This document shows, piece by piece, positions 1 to 10,039 of a DNA stretch of 64,000 bases. How positions within the stretch are numbered: the stretch's first letter is position 1; the number at the start of each line of letters is the position of its first letter. A program made the translations under genes and the position numbers. Below the pieces are notes generated by a model that did no database searches, was not told the DNA's origin, and worked only from the letters and a program-made list of their open reading frames with translations. Source of the DNA: JAXMDC01 sp046349035 (lineage in GTDB: Bacteria > Pseudomonadota > Alphaproteobacteria > Rhizobiales > Kaistiaceae); contig JAXMDC010000004.1 in NCBI GenBank assembly GCA_046349035.1, positions 62,001 to 126,000 of the forward strand. The letters are read 5' to 3'.

Positions 1-1
1 C

Positions 2-988
2 CTACTTGAACAAGTTCTCGCCGCCGCGGATGTCCTTGTAGAGGTCGGCGACGAATTCGCCGTAGCCGTTGTAGATCACCGTCGGCACCGTGCCGCCGCT
101 GAGCAGGCGCTCATTGGCCTGGCTCCAGCGGGGATGTGCGACTTCCGGATTGACGTTCGCCCAGAAGCCGTATTCGCGCGCCTGCAGCCCCTGCCACCAG
201 TTGACCGGCCGATCTGCGGTGAAGGTGAACTTCACCACCGACTTGATCGACTTGAAACCGTACTTCCACGGCAGGTGGATGCGGATCGGCGCCCCCATCG
301 ATTTGCCGACCGGCTTGCCGTAGGAGCCGGTGACGACGAAGGCGAGTTCGTTGGTCGCCTCGGCAAGCGTCAGCCCTTCGACATAGGGCCAGTCGTAGCT
401 GAATGTGTTGCGCTGGTTCGGCGCAACGTCGGGCTTGAGGAAAGTCTCCATCCGCACGAAGCGCGCCGCCGATGTGGGCTTCGCCAGCGCCACCAGCGAG
501 GCCATCGGGAAGCCGGTCCACGGCACCGTCATCGCCCAGGTCTCGACGCAGCGGTGGCGGTAGACGCGCTCTTCCAGCGTCACCTTCTTCAGAAGGTCGT
601 CGATGCCGATGGTGAATTCCTTCTCGACCAGCCCGTCGATCTTGATGTCCCACGGCCGGATCGGCAGCTTCTCGGCAGCGGTGCGGCAGTCGCCCGCCGA
701 GCCCAGGCGGAATTCGTAGAAGTTGGTGTAGGCCTCGTTGTCCTTCTGCGCCGTGATCGGCCGCGGGCCGATCTTGTATTTCTCGTTGCGCGGCGCCGGA
801 TAAAGCCCCTCCGACGGGTCGGCCTCGGCGTGGGCCGGCGCAACCCCGCCGATCAGCGCCCCGCCGGCGATGCCGCCGGCAATGGTGAGACCGGTGCCGG
901 CCAGGATCTGGCGGCGATTGAGGTAGAGGCTTTCGGCGGTGACTTCCCGCTCGGGGATTTCCCAACCCTTTCTGCGCTTGATCAGCAT
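2..988 (-). CDS. msrP: Protein-methionine-sulfoxide reductase catalytic subunit MsrP
   Basis: This is the periplasmic molybdopterin enzyme that reduces methionine sulfoxide in envelope proteins, taking electrons from the heme membrane protein MsrQ. The 328-residue product carries a twin-arginine export signal (NRRQIL, Arg25-Arg26, followed by a Gly/Ala-rich hydrophobic stretch ending in AHA near residue 54). It then shows the sulfite-oxidase-type Moco fold, with the likely molybdenum-ligand cysteine in YRHRCVETW (Cys147). Length matches the family (about 330). I chose the ATG at 988 because the Tat signal follows directly; the open frame upstream of it looks non-coding. The msrQ partner is not adjacent but lies at 59544-60467. 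Confidence 0.95.
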   Translation of the reverse strand: MLIKRRKGWEIPEREVTAESLYLNRRQILAGTGLTIAGGIAGGALIGGVAPAHAEADPSEGLYPAPRNEKYKIGPRPITAQKDNEAYTNFYEFRLGSAGDCRTAAEKLPIRPWDIKIDGLVEKEFTIGIDDLLKKVTLEERVYRHRCVETWAMTVPWTGFPMASLVALAKPTSAARFVRMETFLKPDVAPNQRNTFSYDWPYVEGLTLAEATNELAFVVTGSYGKPVGKSMGAPIRIHLPWKYGFKSIKSVVKFTFTADRPVNWWQGLQAREYGFWANVNPEVAHPRWSQANERLLSGGTVPTVIYNGYGEFVADLYKDIRGGENLFK

Positions 989-1046
989 GGCAAATGGCTC
1001 CGTTCCCGACGGCGGCCTGCGACAAGGCCGGCGGCGCCTGCAAGTC

Positions 1047-1081
1047 AAAATCCCCCTGAGGGGCGCGCCGCCCGCGCGCCC
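1047..1081 (-). terminator. Terminator-like hairpins downstream of the EF-G-like gene
   Basis: Reading the minus strand out of the EF-G-like gene, an 8-bp GC hairpin (GGGCGCGC / GCGCGCCC, 5-nt loop) is followed by a short CCCC-TCA-GGGG hairpin and then GATTTT. This fits an intrinsic terminator placed before msrP, although the T run is short. The assignment rests on hairpin geometry alone. Confidence 0.4.
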
Positions 1082-1119
1082 GTCTGTCATTCTACCATAC
1101 GCGGCGACAGTCGTTTTGG

Positions 1120-3198
1120 TTACGCCGCCCGCTTGGCCGCCTTCTCGATGGCGAGGTCGGCAAGCCGCCCGGAGATTTCCGCCAAGTGATCGAACGACCG
1201 GCGGAACGTTCCGACGCCCGACGTCGCCGAGCGGAGTTCGACGATGAGGTCGCCGATCTCCGCCTCCGGGATCAGCGCCTGCACCGTGTCCCAACCCGGC
1301 CAGCCCGGCCGGGCGTCGAAGCCGAGCAGCTGGCCGCGCCGCTGCGAGACGATGGCGTTGGCCTTGGCGGTCGCCTCCGACGGCACGAAGATCTCGACCT
1401 TGTCGACGGGTTCGAGCAGCACCGGCCGGCATTGCGGCATCCCCTCGCGCATGGCGATCTGCGCCGCGGTGCGGAACGCCATGTCGGAGGAATCGACTGC
1501 ATGGTACGAGCCGTCGGTCAGCGTCACGGCGATATCGACCACCGGGAAGCCGAGGGGTCCCCTGGCGAGGTATTCGCTGACGCCGAGTTCGACCGAGGGG
1601 ATGTAGTTGCGCGGCACCGCCCCGCCGACAATCGTCTCGGCGAACTGGAAGCCCGAACCCCGCGGCAGCGGCTTGATGTCGATGACGACGTCGCCGAACT
1701 GCCCATGCCCGCCGCTCTGCTTCTTGTGGCGGCCGCGGATCGAGGCGGAGCCTTTGATCGTCTCCTTGTAGGCGATGGCCGGCGGACCGGAGCGGACGGC
1801 GATGCCGTATTTGCGCGACAGGCGCTCCAGCGCGACGCGAAGGTGCATCTCGCCCTGCCCCTCGATCAGCGTCTCGCCGCTGCCGGCGTGACGCACCTGC
1901 AGCGAGGGGTCCTCCTCCCCGGCCTTGGTCAGCGCCGCCGAGACCTTGACCTCGTCCTTCCGTTCGGCCGGAGCGATGGCGAAGGCCAGCACCGGCGCCG
2001 GAGCCGCCGGCGCCGCGACCTGGCGAGGCGCGCTTCTACCGGTGCCGATGGTCTCGCCGGTCGCCGCGCCCTCGAGCTTGGCAAGCCCGACCGTCTCGCC
2101 GGCCCGCCCGGCCTCGCGCTTGGCGCTCTGCTGGCCGTTGAGGCGAACCACCCCGGCCGGCCGGCCGGCGGGACCGCGCGGCCCGACGAATTCGGCACCC
2201 TCGCCAATCGTGCCGCTCAACACCCGCACCACAGACAATTTGCCGGCGTGCCCGGTGTGCAGCGTCTTCATCACATAGCCGATGCCTTCGCTGCCGGCGG
2301 CCATGCCGAGCCGCGCCCGAGTCTCCTCGACCCCCGGCGCCTCATGGCGGATGAACTTCAGCAGCCGGCCGATGCCGTAGCCGTGCTCGGCCGAGCCAAT
2401 CAGCACCGGGCAGATGCGGGCATGGCGCATCTCGCTGACGAGATCGCCGAACACGCGCTCGCGCTCCGGCTGGACGTCCTCGAGGATCTGCTCCATCAGC
2501 GCGTCGTCGTAATCGGCGAGCTTCTCCAGCATCGCGTAGCGGGCCTCGCTGCCCCGCGCTTTGGCGTCTTCGGGAATGACCACCACCTCGCTCGGCGCCC
2601 GTTCGCGATAGGTGAAAGCCCGTTCGAGGGCGAGGTCGATGAAGCCACTGACAGCGCCGTTCTTCATCGTCGGGATGTGCCGCAGTACCAGCGGAATGGC
2701 GCTTGCCTGCTGCAGGAGCCTCAGCGCCTCTTCGACGCCGGCTTCCGACTTGTCCATTTTGTTGAGGAACAGGACGCGCGGTATTGCGCGGTCCTCCAGC
2801 ATCTTCAGGATCAGCTGCAGCGCCGGGATCTTCTTCGGGTCGGCCTCGGCGACGACGATCGCCAAGTCGACGGCGGGAACCGCGTTCTCCGCCTCCAGCG
2901 CGAACTCGACCGAACCCGGACAGTCGAGGATAGTCAGCCGGTCGCCCATGAACTCGGCCTCGGCGACATTGAGCTCGACGCTCATCTGGTGCGCCCGCGC
3001 CTCGGGCGATCCGTCGCCGACGGTGTTCTTCTCGGCAACGCTGCCCTGGCGGCCGACTGCGCCGGTCCGCGCCAGAAGCGCTTCCAGCAGCGTCGTCTTA
3101 CCGCTCGCGAACGGCCCGACCAGGGCAATCGCCCTCGGGCCGGCTACTCTGCCCCCGGATACTTTGCCCCCGGCTACTCTGCCATCACCGTCTCCCAT
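1120..3198 (-). CDS. Elongation factor G-like translational GTPase (EF-G paralogue)
   Basis: The 692-residue protein has full EF-G domain architecture and length. GTPase motifs: P-loop GPFASGKT (residues 28-35), G3 DCPG (92-95) and G4 NKMD (146-149). The switch I region reads ARAHQMSVE instead of the RGITI sequence of housekeeping EF-G, which places it in the EF-G-like/EF-G2 group rather than canonical fusA. Genes of this group usually stand apart from the str operon, as here. The role is uncertain: it may act in ribosome recycling or be a specialised translocase. I chose the ATG at 3198 because the P-loop follows within 30 residues; a longer upstream frame looks non-coding. Residues 7-21 come from a 15-base tandem repeat. 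Confidence 0.88.
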   Translation of the reverse strand: MGDGDGRVAGGKVSGGRVAGPRAIALVGPFASGKTTLLEALLARTGAVGRQGSVAEKNTVGDGSPEARAHQMSVELNVAEAEFMGDRLTILDCPGSVEFALEAENAVPAVDLAIVVAEADPKKIPALQLILKMLEDRAIPRVLFLNKMDKSEAGVEEALRLLQQASAIPLVLRHIPTMKNGAVSGFIDLALERAFTYRERAPSEVVVIPEDAKARGSEARYAMLEKLADYDDALMEQILEDVQPERERVFGDLVSEMRHARICPVLIGSAEHGYGIGRLLKFIRHEAPGVEETRARLGMAAGSEGIGYVMKTLHTGHAGKLSVVRVLSGTIGEGAEFVGPRGPAGRPAGVVRLNGQQSAKREAGRAGETVGLAKLEGAATGETIGTGRSAPRQVAAPAAPAPVLAFAIAPAERKDEVKVSAALTKAGEEDPSLQVRHAGSGETLIEGQGEMHLRVALERLSRKYGIAVRSGPPAIAYKETIKGSASIRGRHKKQSGGHGQFGDVVIDIKPLPRGSGFQFAETIVGGAVPRNYIPSVELGVSEYLARGPLGFPVVDIAVTLTDGSYHAVDSSDMAFRTAAQIAMREGMPQCRPVLLEPVDKVEIFVPSEATAKANAIVSQRRGQLLGFDARPGWPGWDTVQALIPEAEIGDLIVELRSATSGVGTFRRSFDHLAEISGRLADLAIEKAAKRAA
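3140..3184 (-). repeat. Three 15-base tandem repeats in the EF-G-like N-terminus
   Basis: Three near-identical 15-base units (3140-3154, 3155-3169, 3170-3184) encode the Gly/Val-rich leader (RVAGG, KVSGG, RVAGP) just before the GTPase P-loop. The repeat keeps the reading frame, so copy number could vary without disrupting the protein. Confidence 0.7.
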
Positions 3199-3396
3199 GG
3201 TTCCGCCTCCGTCACCGCTGCCGGCACGACGGGTGGCGTCTGCCTGGGCAGCGCTGGCGAAGATCGTTTCAGGGAACGGCCAAGCTGGCAAGTGCGCTGG
3301 ATCAAGGCGGAACGGAAAGGCAGCGCCGCTCCGGATTGACCGGCCGTTTCGCCACAGGCATGAGGCGGAGGTATCCCGCAGCAGGACCCTCCCCCG

Positions 3397-3750
3397 ATGC
3401 CCGCCTTCCTCGCCTCGCCGGCGCTGACGCCGATTGTCCTCCTCTGCGCCTCCAATCTCTTCATGACGACGGCCTGGTACGGCCACCTCCGCTTCAAGGA
3501 AGTGCCGCTGCCGCTCGTCATCCTCGCCTCCTGGGGCATCGCCTTCGTCGAATACTGCCTCGCCGTTCCCGCCAACCGCTGGGGCTCGGCGGTCTATTCG
3601 ACCGCGCAATTGAAGACGATGCAGGAGGTTATCACCCTCGTCGTCTTCGCCGGCTTCTCGGCGATCGTGCTGAAGGAGCCGCTCGGCTGGAACCAGATCG
3701 CCGGCTTCGCCCTCATCGCCGCCGGCGCCGCTCTCGTCTTCCAACGCTAG
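3397..3750 (+). CDS. DMT family protein (DUF486), small membrane protein
   Basis: The 117-residue product is very hydrophobic, with about four predicted membrane helices (near residues 10-24, 38-58, 75-95 and 98-115), and matches the DUF486/DMT small membrane family, whose substrate is unknown. It includes the motifs NRWGS and LKEPLGWNQ, as in that family. It is divergent from the EF-G-like gene and lies 17 bases before the osmC-type gene, so those two probably share a transcript. Confidence 0.85.
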   Translation: MPAFLASPALTPIVLLCASNLFMTTAWYGHLRFKEVPLPLVILASWGIAFVEYCLAVPANRWGSAVYSTAQLKTMQEVITLVVFAGFSAIVLKEPLGWNQIAGFALIAAGAALVFQR

Positions 3751-3767
3751 CCGGAAGGGACAACGCC

Positions 3768-4274
3768 ATGGATCGCGACACGCTTCGAGCCGTGCAACGC
3801 CCGCTGAAGGACCTCTACCGCAGCGATGCCGCCGCCGCGCTGATCACGCTTCGCGCCGCCGGCAAGGTCAGCGAAGGCATCTCCTGTTCGGTCGAGACCG
3901 GGCGCGAGCTGGTCAAGGCCGGGCTCCACCCGTCTACCGGTGGGCCGCTCGGCGCGGTCTGCTCGGGCGACATGCTGCTTCAGGCCCTCGTCGCCTGCGC
4001 CGGAGTCACTCTCGCTGCCGTGGCGACCGCGCTCGGCCTGAAGCTTCGCGACGCCGAAATCCGCGCCGAGGGCGACCTCGACGTCCGCGGCACGCTCGGC
4101 GTCGATCGCGAGGCCCCGGTCGGCTTCGGTGCCATCCGCCTCGCCTTTGCCCTCGACGGCGAGATGACCGAGGCCGACCGCGACCGCCTGATTGCCACCA
4201 CCGAGCGCTACTGCGTAGTTTTGCAGACGCTGCGCCACAGTCCGGCCCTGGCCGTTTCGGTGCGGACCATTTGA
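3768..4274 (+). CDS. OsmC family protein
   Basis: The 168-residue product matches the OsmC/Ohr superfamily, which reduces organic peroxides through a cysteine pair. Two candidate catalytic cysteines are in family positions: one in ALVACAGVTL and one in ERYCVVLQTL. I chose the ATG at 3768 because it follows the DMT gene stop by 17 bases and family similarity starts there; the open frame further upstream overlaps the DMT gene in another frame. A thiol-peroxidase role is likely by family, but the substrate is not known. Confidence 0.88.
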   Translation: MDRDTLRAVQRPLKDLYRSDAAAALITLRAAGKVSEGISCSVETGRELVKAGLHPSTGGPLGAVCSGDMLLQALVACAGVTLAAVATALGLKLRDAEIRAEGDLDVRGTLGVDREAPVGFGAIRLAFALDGEMTEADRDRLIATTERYCVVLQTLRHSPALAVSVRTI

Positions 4275-4347
4275 CGCCACCGACGGCCTTGCCCCGCCGT
4301 CGCCGGGAGCCTAGCTTCCCGCGCCGTTTGCCCCGGAGATTGCCGCC

Positions 4348-5547
<1,200 letters not shown>

Positions 5548-5634
5548 GTTGCCCCTATCCGCCAACACAATCCCCTTGGACGTTGCGCGCCATGAGCCAA
5601 CCAGCTACAACCTGAAATGGCAGAGGAGGCGCAG

Positions 5635-7245
5635 TTGTCCAAAGCCCGACAGGCTCTTCTTTTAATTCTCACTAGCGCGACATTGGCTGCCGCCAGCGCC
5701 GCGGCACAGACGAGTGCCCGTTACCGCCTCGGAACCGATGTCGGCCTACCGGAGTACCTCATCGGGACCGGTGTGAGCACCGTCACCGGAGAAGACAACT
5801 ATGGATCGTGCCTAGACTCAACGGTCACCGAGGATATCGACAACGTTGTGGAGGGAACTCTAACTGTCGAAGCGGCGGAGTCTCTTGAGAGCGAAGCTCG
5901 TGCGCGAGGTTTGGCGGCGTATCTGTCGATTGCGAAAGGACTCGCTAGCGGGTCCGCGAGTCGCGTCACAAGTGAAAGCTCAGAAGTCGCTAAGTCGTAC
6001 TTCTATGTGACAGCAACTTCGCAAGGCAAACTCAGGCGTCTAAAGGGCGTTCCCCGCCCGTCAGACGATGTGAAGACTTTGCTTCGCGAACACCCAGAGC
6101 ATTTCTACGCCGTGTGCGGCGACAGCTTCGTTTCGTCCCACAACCAAGGAAGCCGATTCACCGCCTTAATAACCTCGGATAAGATGTCCAGAAGAGACGA
6201 GTCTGACTTCGCCGCGTCCATGCGAATTACGGCAATTGGCGGCGGCGGCGCGGCTGCCGCGTCTCAGCGCCTCGTCGAACTAAACCAAAAGTACAGAATG
6301 TCTGTAAGGATAGTGGAAGCCGGCGACACCGGCGAAACTCCGTCCAGTCTTGATCTTCCCAGCATCCTAGACTATGCGCTAAAATTTCGCATTAAGTCCG
6401 CCGGACGACTAACCGGCACGTTCGCAAACCTTCAGCGCTATGAAACGGTTCCAGCCTTTGTAATCGCCGGACTAAGGCCAGCCGGCTCATTTGGCAGCAA
6501 TGCCCTCATTATGACAGATATTGTCAATGCCTTCGGCGAAGCGACTCGGCTGGACGAACTTGCAACGGATGCGGTTCGGTCCCCGCTTGACTACGAGAAG
6601 TTTGACACAGGACCACTGTCGGATGGGGACGTAAGGGCTTTAAAGGACTATTTAGTTCCCCTTCGGTTGCGGGCCCATGAATTGAAGAAGGCGGCCGATG
6701 CGTGCGCGTACAAAATTCGCGCCGGATTGGATTGCGGAGCTCCAGTACAATCAAACATTGAGGTTCCCCCAGCACCAGTCAACATTCAGAAGAAGCCCGA
6801 CTGCACGACTGGAGGAGCGGTGACACGAGCATCAAGAATTGACGGCTCGTGCTTTACGGTCGAATGTGACTTGTTTTCATCATCAAACATCATTGCACAG
6901 GGCGGACCGCTATTTGAAAAGTGCCCGAACATGCCGCGCGGAGCTAAAGTGGAGGTCAGATTTGCGGGTACAGTTGGGCTGGCCTCCGGACGCCATTTTG
7001 CCGCGGTACAGGCAACATTGGGCGCTCACGAAGGAGTTCCTCCCAAGGTGCTGAGAGACCTAGGAACAACAACGCTTTCCGAGACGTTCGTCGGCCATGT
7101 AGGCGCGGATGGAAATTATGACGCCGAACTTTCTATTCACCAGTGCAACGAGACGGGGAATCTGGGGGATCAAAGTATGTGCATGATCACTGGCTCGGAT
7201 GGCAGACCTCCGGTTAGGGTCACGTACTTTCGGTCCCACAATTAA
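5635..7245 (+). CDS. Secreted protein of unknown function, tentative MACPF-like
   Basis: Starting at TTG 5635 gives 536 residues beginning with a clean signal peptide (MSKARQALLLILTSATLAAA, cleavage near AAAQ). A strong AGAGGAGG ribosome site (5622-5629) sits 5 bases upstream of this TTG and actually lies inside the longer ATG-5617 frame, which favours TTG. The pattern IGTGVSTVTG...C near the N-terminus, then FYAVCGDSFVSSHNQG followed by RFTALI, resembles the layout of bacterial MACPF/perforin-like proteins, where a Y/F-x-G-x-x-F/Y-V...G motif is central; this is inference by eye. The C-terminal third has several cysteines. Base and codon use (TTA, ATA, AGA) is less GC-rich than the neighbours, suggesting transfer. 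Confidence 0.6.
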   Translation: MSKARQALLLILTSATLAAASAAAQTSARYRLGTDVGLPEYLIGTGVSTVTGEDNYGSCLDSTVTEDIDNVVEGTLTVEAAESLESEARARGLAAYLSIAKGLASGSASRVTSESSEVAKSYFYVTATSQGKLRRLKGVPRPSDDVKTLLREHPEHFYAVCGDSFVSSHNQGSRFTALITSDKMSRRDESDFAASMRITAIGGGGAAAASQRLVELNQKYRMSVRIVEAGDTGETPSSLDLPSILDYALKFRIKSAGRLTGTFANLQRYETVPAFVIAGLRPAGSFGSNALIMTDIVNAFGEATRLDELATDAVRSPLDYEKFDTGPLSDGDVRALKDYLVPLRLRAHELKKAADACAYKIRAGLDCGAPVQSNIEVPPAPVNIQKKPDCTTGGAVTRASRIDGSCFTVECDLFSSSNIIAQGGPLFEKCPNMPRGAKVEVRFAGTVGLASGRHFAAVQATLGAHEGVPPKVLRDLGTTTLSETFVGHVGADGNYDAELSIHQCNETGNLGDQSMCMITGSDGRPPVRVTYFRSHN

Positions 7246-7281
7246 TACGAGCCGGCTGGCCGTCAGCGGAGGAAAAGTGGG

Positions 7282-7551
7282 ATGCGTTGGTTCACGGCTT
7301 CATCGATAGTTATCACCCTCAGTTCGACGGCCTTGGCCGACTGCGCGCAGCAAAGGGCGAACTGTGATGACGCGGCAAGAACCTATGAAAGGTGTGTCCT
7401 TGACAACATAATTCTTGCGCCCCTGGGGGTATGCCTTTCCTTACTTGACACTAGGGATTTTGTTTGCGCAAACGCCGAGCGGACGTGCGCCTTGGAACGC
7501 GGTCAAAGACAGGGAAGAAATGACTTCAGAGATGAAGCCTACTTGATTTGA
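7282..7551 (+). CDS. Small secreted cysteine-rich protein, unknown function
   Basis: The 89-residue product has a signal peptide (MRWFTASSIVITLSSTALA) and a mature part of about 70 residues with six cysteines, likely forming three disulfides in the periplasm or outside. A GGAGG site lies about 10 bases before the ATG. It starts 37 bases after the larger secreted gene, in the same orientation and with the same lower-GC character, so the two probably form one transcript and arrived together. I do not recognise a family. Confidence 0.6.
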   Translation: MRWFTASSIVITLSSTALADCAQQRANCDDAARTYERCVLDNIILAPLGVCLSLLDTRDFVCANAERTCALERGQRQGRNDFRDEAYLI

Positions 7552-7623
7552 CCGATGGCGACATGAAGCAAAATCTCGTGCCTCATTTTTCGTTTCGTCG
7601 ACAACAAATTAAGTGCCCTCCCC

Positions 7624-8847
7624 CTACCGCACCGGCGCGTCGAGCCGGCGGGCGTTGAACAGCGCGGGGAACCAGCGCGACCAGAGCAGCGCGACGATAA
7701 CCGTGCCGATGCCGCCGATGACGATCGCCGGCACAGTGCCGATCAGCCAGGCGACGGTTCCGGCACGGAATTCGCCGATCTCGTTGGAGGCGCCGACGAA
7801 CACCGAGTTCACCGCCGTGACGCGCCCCCTCACCGCCTCCGGCGTCCATAGCTGGATCAGCGTCTCGCGGACGACCACGCTGATCATGTCGGTCGCTCCC
7901 ATCACCGCCGCCGCCGCCACCGACACCCACAGCCACTGCGAAACGCCGAACACCACGGTCGCCGCGCCGAAGCCGGCGACGCAGGCGAACATCAGCCGTC
8001 CGGCATGGTCGCGGATCGGGAACTGCGAGACCCAGGCGGCCACCAGGATGGCGCCGACCGCCGGTGCGGCTCGGAGGAACCCGAGGCCGAGCGGCCCGGT
8101 CTGCAGCACGTCGCGGGCAATCGCCGGCAACAGCGCGGTCGCCCCGCCGAGGAGCACGGCAAAGAGGTCGAGCGAGATCGCCCCGAGGACGATCTTTTCG
8201 CCCCAGATGTAGCGGAAGCCGGCGATGACATTGCCGAGCCCCGCCTCGCGCACCGGCCCGCCCTTCTGCACGGCATCGACCAGGTAGATCAGCACCCCCG
8301 AACCGACAAAGAGCGCCAGCGCGACGATGTAGGGAAGGTCGGCGGCGACGTCGTAGAGAAAGCCGCCGATCACCGGCCCGACGATAGTTGCCGCCTGCCA
8401 GGCCGAGGTCACCCAGGTGACGGCGCTCGCCAGCGCCTCCGGCGGCACCAGGCTCGGCACCAGCGCCGACGAGGCCGGCGAGTAGAACGCGCGGCCGACG
8501 CCGATGGTGAGAATTGCGAGGTAGATGAGCGGCAGCGCCGCGCTCGCCGAACCGGCCATCCAGGCAAGCGCCGCTGCCGCCGCTGCCACCACCACCATGC
8601 ACGCCGCCATGATCAGCCGGCGCGGCAGGAGGTCGGCGACCGCCCCGGTCACCAGGACCAGAACCGCCGACGGCAGGAACTGCACCAGCCCGACGAAGCC
8701 GAGGGCCAGCGGATCGCGGGTGATATCGTAGATCTGCCAGCCGACGGCGACGCTGACGATCTGCATCCCCATCGTCGACAGGAGCCGGCCGATCCAGAAC
8801 AGCAGGTAGTTGCGGTGATGGAAGGCGTTCGGGGAAGGTTGGCTCAT
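7624..8847 (-). CDS. MFS transporter (EntS/DUF894-type exporter)
   Basis: The 407-residue product is a 12-helix major facilitator permease. It begins with FHHRNYLLFWIGRLLSTMGMQI and shows the PRRLIMAACM loop typical of the EntS/enterobactin-exporter-like (DUF894) branch, so it likely exports a small molecule using the proton gradient. The substrate cannot be read from sequence. ATG 8847 is preferred over GTG 8856 because of codon type. It lies tail-on to the low-GC gene pair. Confidence 0.88.
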   Translation of the reverse strand: MSQPSPNAFHHRNYLLFWIGRLLSTMGMQIVSVAVGWQIYDITRDPLALGFVGLVQFLPSAVLVLVTGAVADLLPRRLIMAACMVVVAAAAAALAWMAGSASAALPLIYLAILTIGVGRAFYSPASSALVPSLVPPEALASAVTWVTSAWQAATIVGPVIGGFLYDVAADLPYIVALALFVGSGVLIYLVDAVQKGGPVREAGLGNVIAGFRYIWGEKIVLGAISLDLFAVLLGGATALLPAIARDVLQTGPLGLGFLRAAPAVGAILVAAWVSQFPIRDHAGRLMFACVAGFGAATVVFGVSQWLWVSVAAAAVMGATDMISVVVRETLIQLWTPEAVRGRVTAVNSVFVGASNEIGEFRAGTVAWLIGTVPAIVIGGIGTVIVALLWSRWFPALFNARRLDAPVR

Positions 8848-8908
8848 CGGCAGCACAGCGACGGGTGGAGTGAGGCGCTCGCGGAGCGCCGGGCGGCGAG
8901 CGGTCAGC

Positions 8909-9883
8909 TCAGAGCCAGCCGCGTCGCTTGAAGTAAAGGAACGGCACCAGCGCCGAGATGACCATGAGGATCAACACCAGCGGGTAGCCGAAGCCCCAGC
9001 CAAGCTCAGGCATGTTCTGGAAGTTCATGCCGTAGACGGTGCCGATCAGGGTCGGCGGGAAGAAGAAGGTCGAGACGACGGTGAGGATGCGGACGACTTC
9101 GTTCTGTTCGACCTGAATCAGGCCGAGCGTCGCTTCCAGAAGGAAGGTGATCTTGCCGGAGAGGAAGCCGATCTGGTCGGCGAGCGAGCGCACGTCCCGC
9201 GTCATCAGCTTGATGCGGTTCTTCGGCCGCCCGGCGTTGAAGATCGACTGCTCTGCAGTCGCATACTGCAAGAGCCGCTCCAGCGAGGCGAGACTTTCAC
9301 GAACCTTGGCGACGAGGTCGCCGCGGATGCCGATCTCGTCGACCAGCGCTTCTAGGCCCCGCGCCTTGCGGCGGTGCTCGTGGCGGCGGCGGAAGACCGA
9401 GTGGTTGATCTTATCGATCTCGCCGCCGACCCGTTCCACCACGTCGGCGAGACGGTCGATGATCGCTTCCAGCAGCCCCAGCATGACCCCCTGCCCATCG
9501 AGGGTAAGGCCGTCGGTGCTCTTGGCCCGGACCAGGAACTGCCGGAAGGCGCGGAATTCGTGATAGCGGATCGTCGCCAGCCGCTTGCCGGAGAGCGCGA
9601 AGGTGAGCGGGCTCAGGGCCGGGGCCCCTTCCTCGACGCCGACCAGCACCGAAAGGGTCATAAAGAGGCCGCCATTCTCCTCGTAGAATCGGCTGGAGAA
9701 TTCGATTTCCTGCGCCTCTTCAAGCGTCGGAATCGGCACGCCGAGGAAGTGCTCGGTGAACTCGTCCTCCTGCTTAGTCGGGCTGAGGAGGTCGATCCAC
9801 ACCGCGCTTTCCGGCGCCGGCTCTTGGCAGCCCTCGCCGAGCTTGAGAGGCCCGGTCTTGGCCAAGCCGAATGCGGTGAGCAT
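8909..9883 (-). CDS. corA: CorA-family magnesium/divalent cation transporter
   Basis: The 324-residue protein has the CorA layout: a large cytoplasmic N-terminal funnel domain and two C-terminal membrane helices, with the selectivity motif YGMNFQNMPEL in the loop between them. The chain ends with a short basic tail (FKRRGWL), as usual. CorA pentamers carry Mg2+ (and Co2+/Ni2+) across the inner membrane; no Mg riboswitch is visible upstream. It sits in the same direction as, and 61 bases before, the MFS gene. Confidence 0.93.
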   Translation of the reverse strand: MLTAFGLAKTGPLKLGEGCQEPAPESAVWIDLLSPTKQEDEFTEHFLGVPIPTLEEAQEIEFSSRFYEENGGLFMTLSVLVGVEEGAPALSPLTFALSGKRLATIRYHEFRAFRQFLVRAKSTDGLTLDGQGVMLGLLEAIIDRLADVVERVGGEIDKINHSVFRRRHEHRRKARGLEALVDEIGIRGDLVAKVRESLASLERLLQYATAEQSIFNAGRPKNRIKLMTRDVRSLADQIGFLSGKITFLLEATLGLIQVEQNEVVRILTVVSTFFFPPTLIGTVYGMNFQNMPELGWGFGYPLVLILMVISALVPFLYFKRRGWL

Positions 9884-10039
9884 GGGCCCGCTCCTTCAGA
9901 ACCCGGCGCGGCCGGGCCGGCAGGGCAAATCAGCAATGAGGCAAAGACCATTGCTCCGCCGTCCACGGGAAGCTAGACGGGAGCAAGGCGGGAGATGCCT
10001 GACGGCAGTTCGCTCCGAACCCCTATTGAGGAGTTTCAC

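Noticed and set aside
1186..3339. Long plus-strand open frame opposite the EF-G-like gene
   Set aside because: It is antisense to a strongly conserved GTPase, its product is a low-complexity Arg/Asp/Leu-rich mixture with no domain, and high GC makes such antisense frames common.
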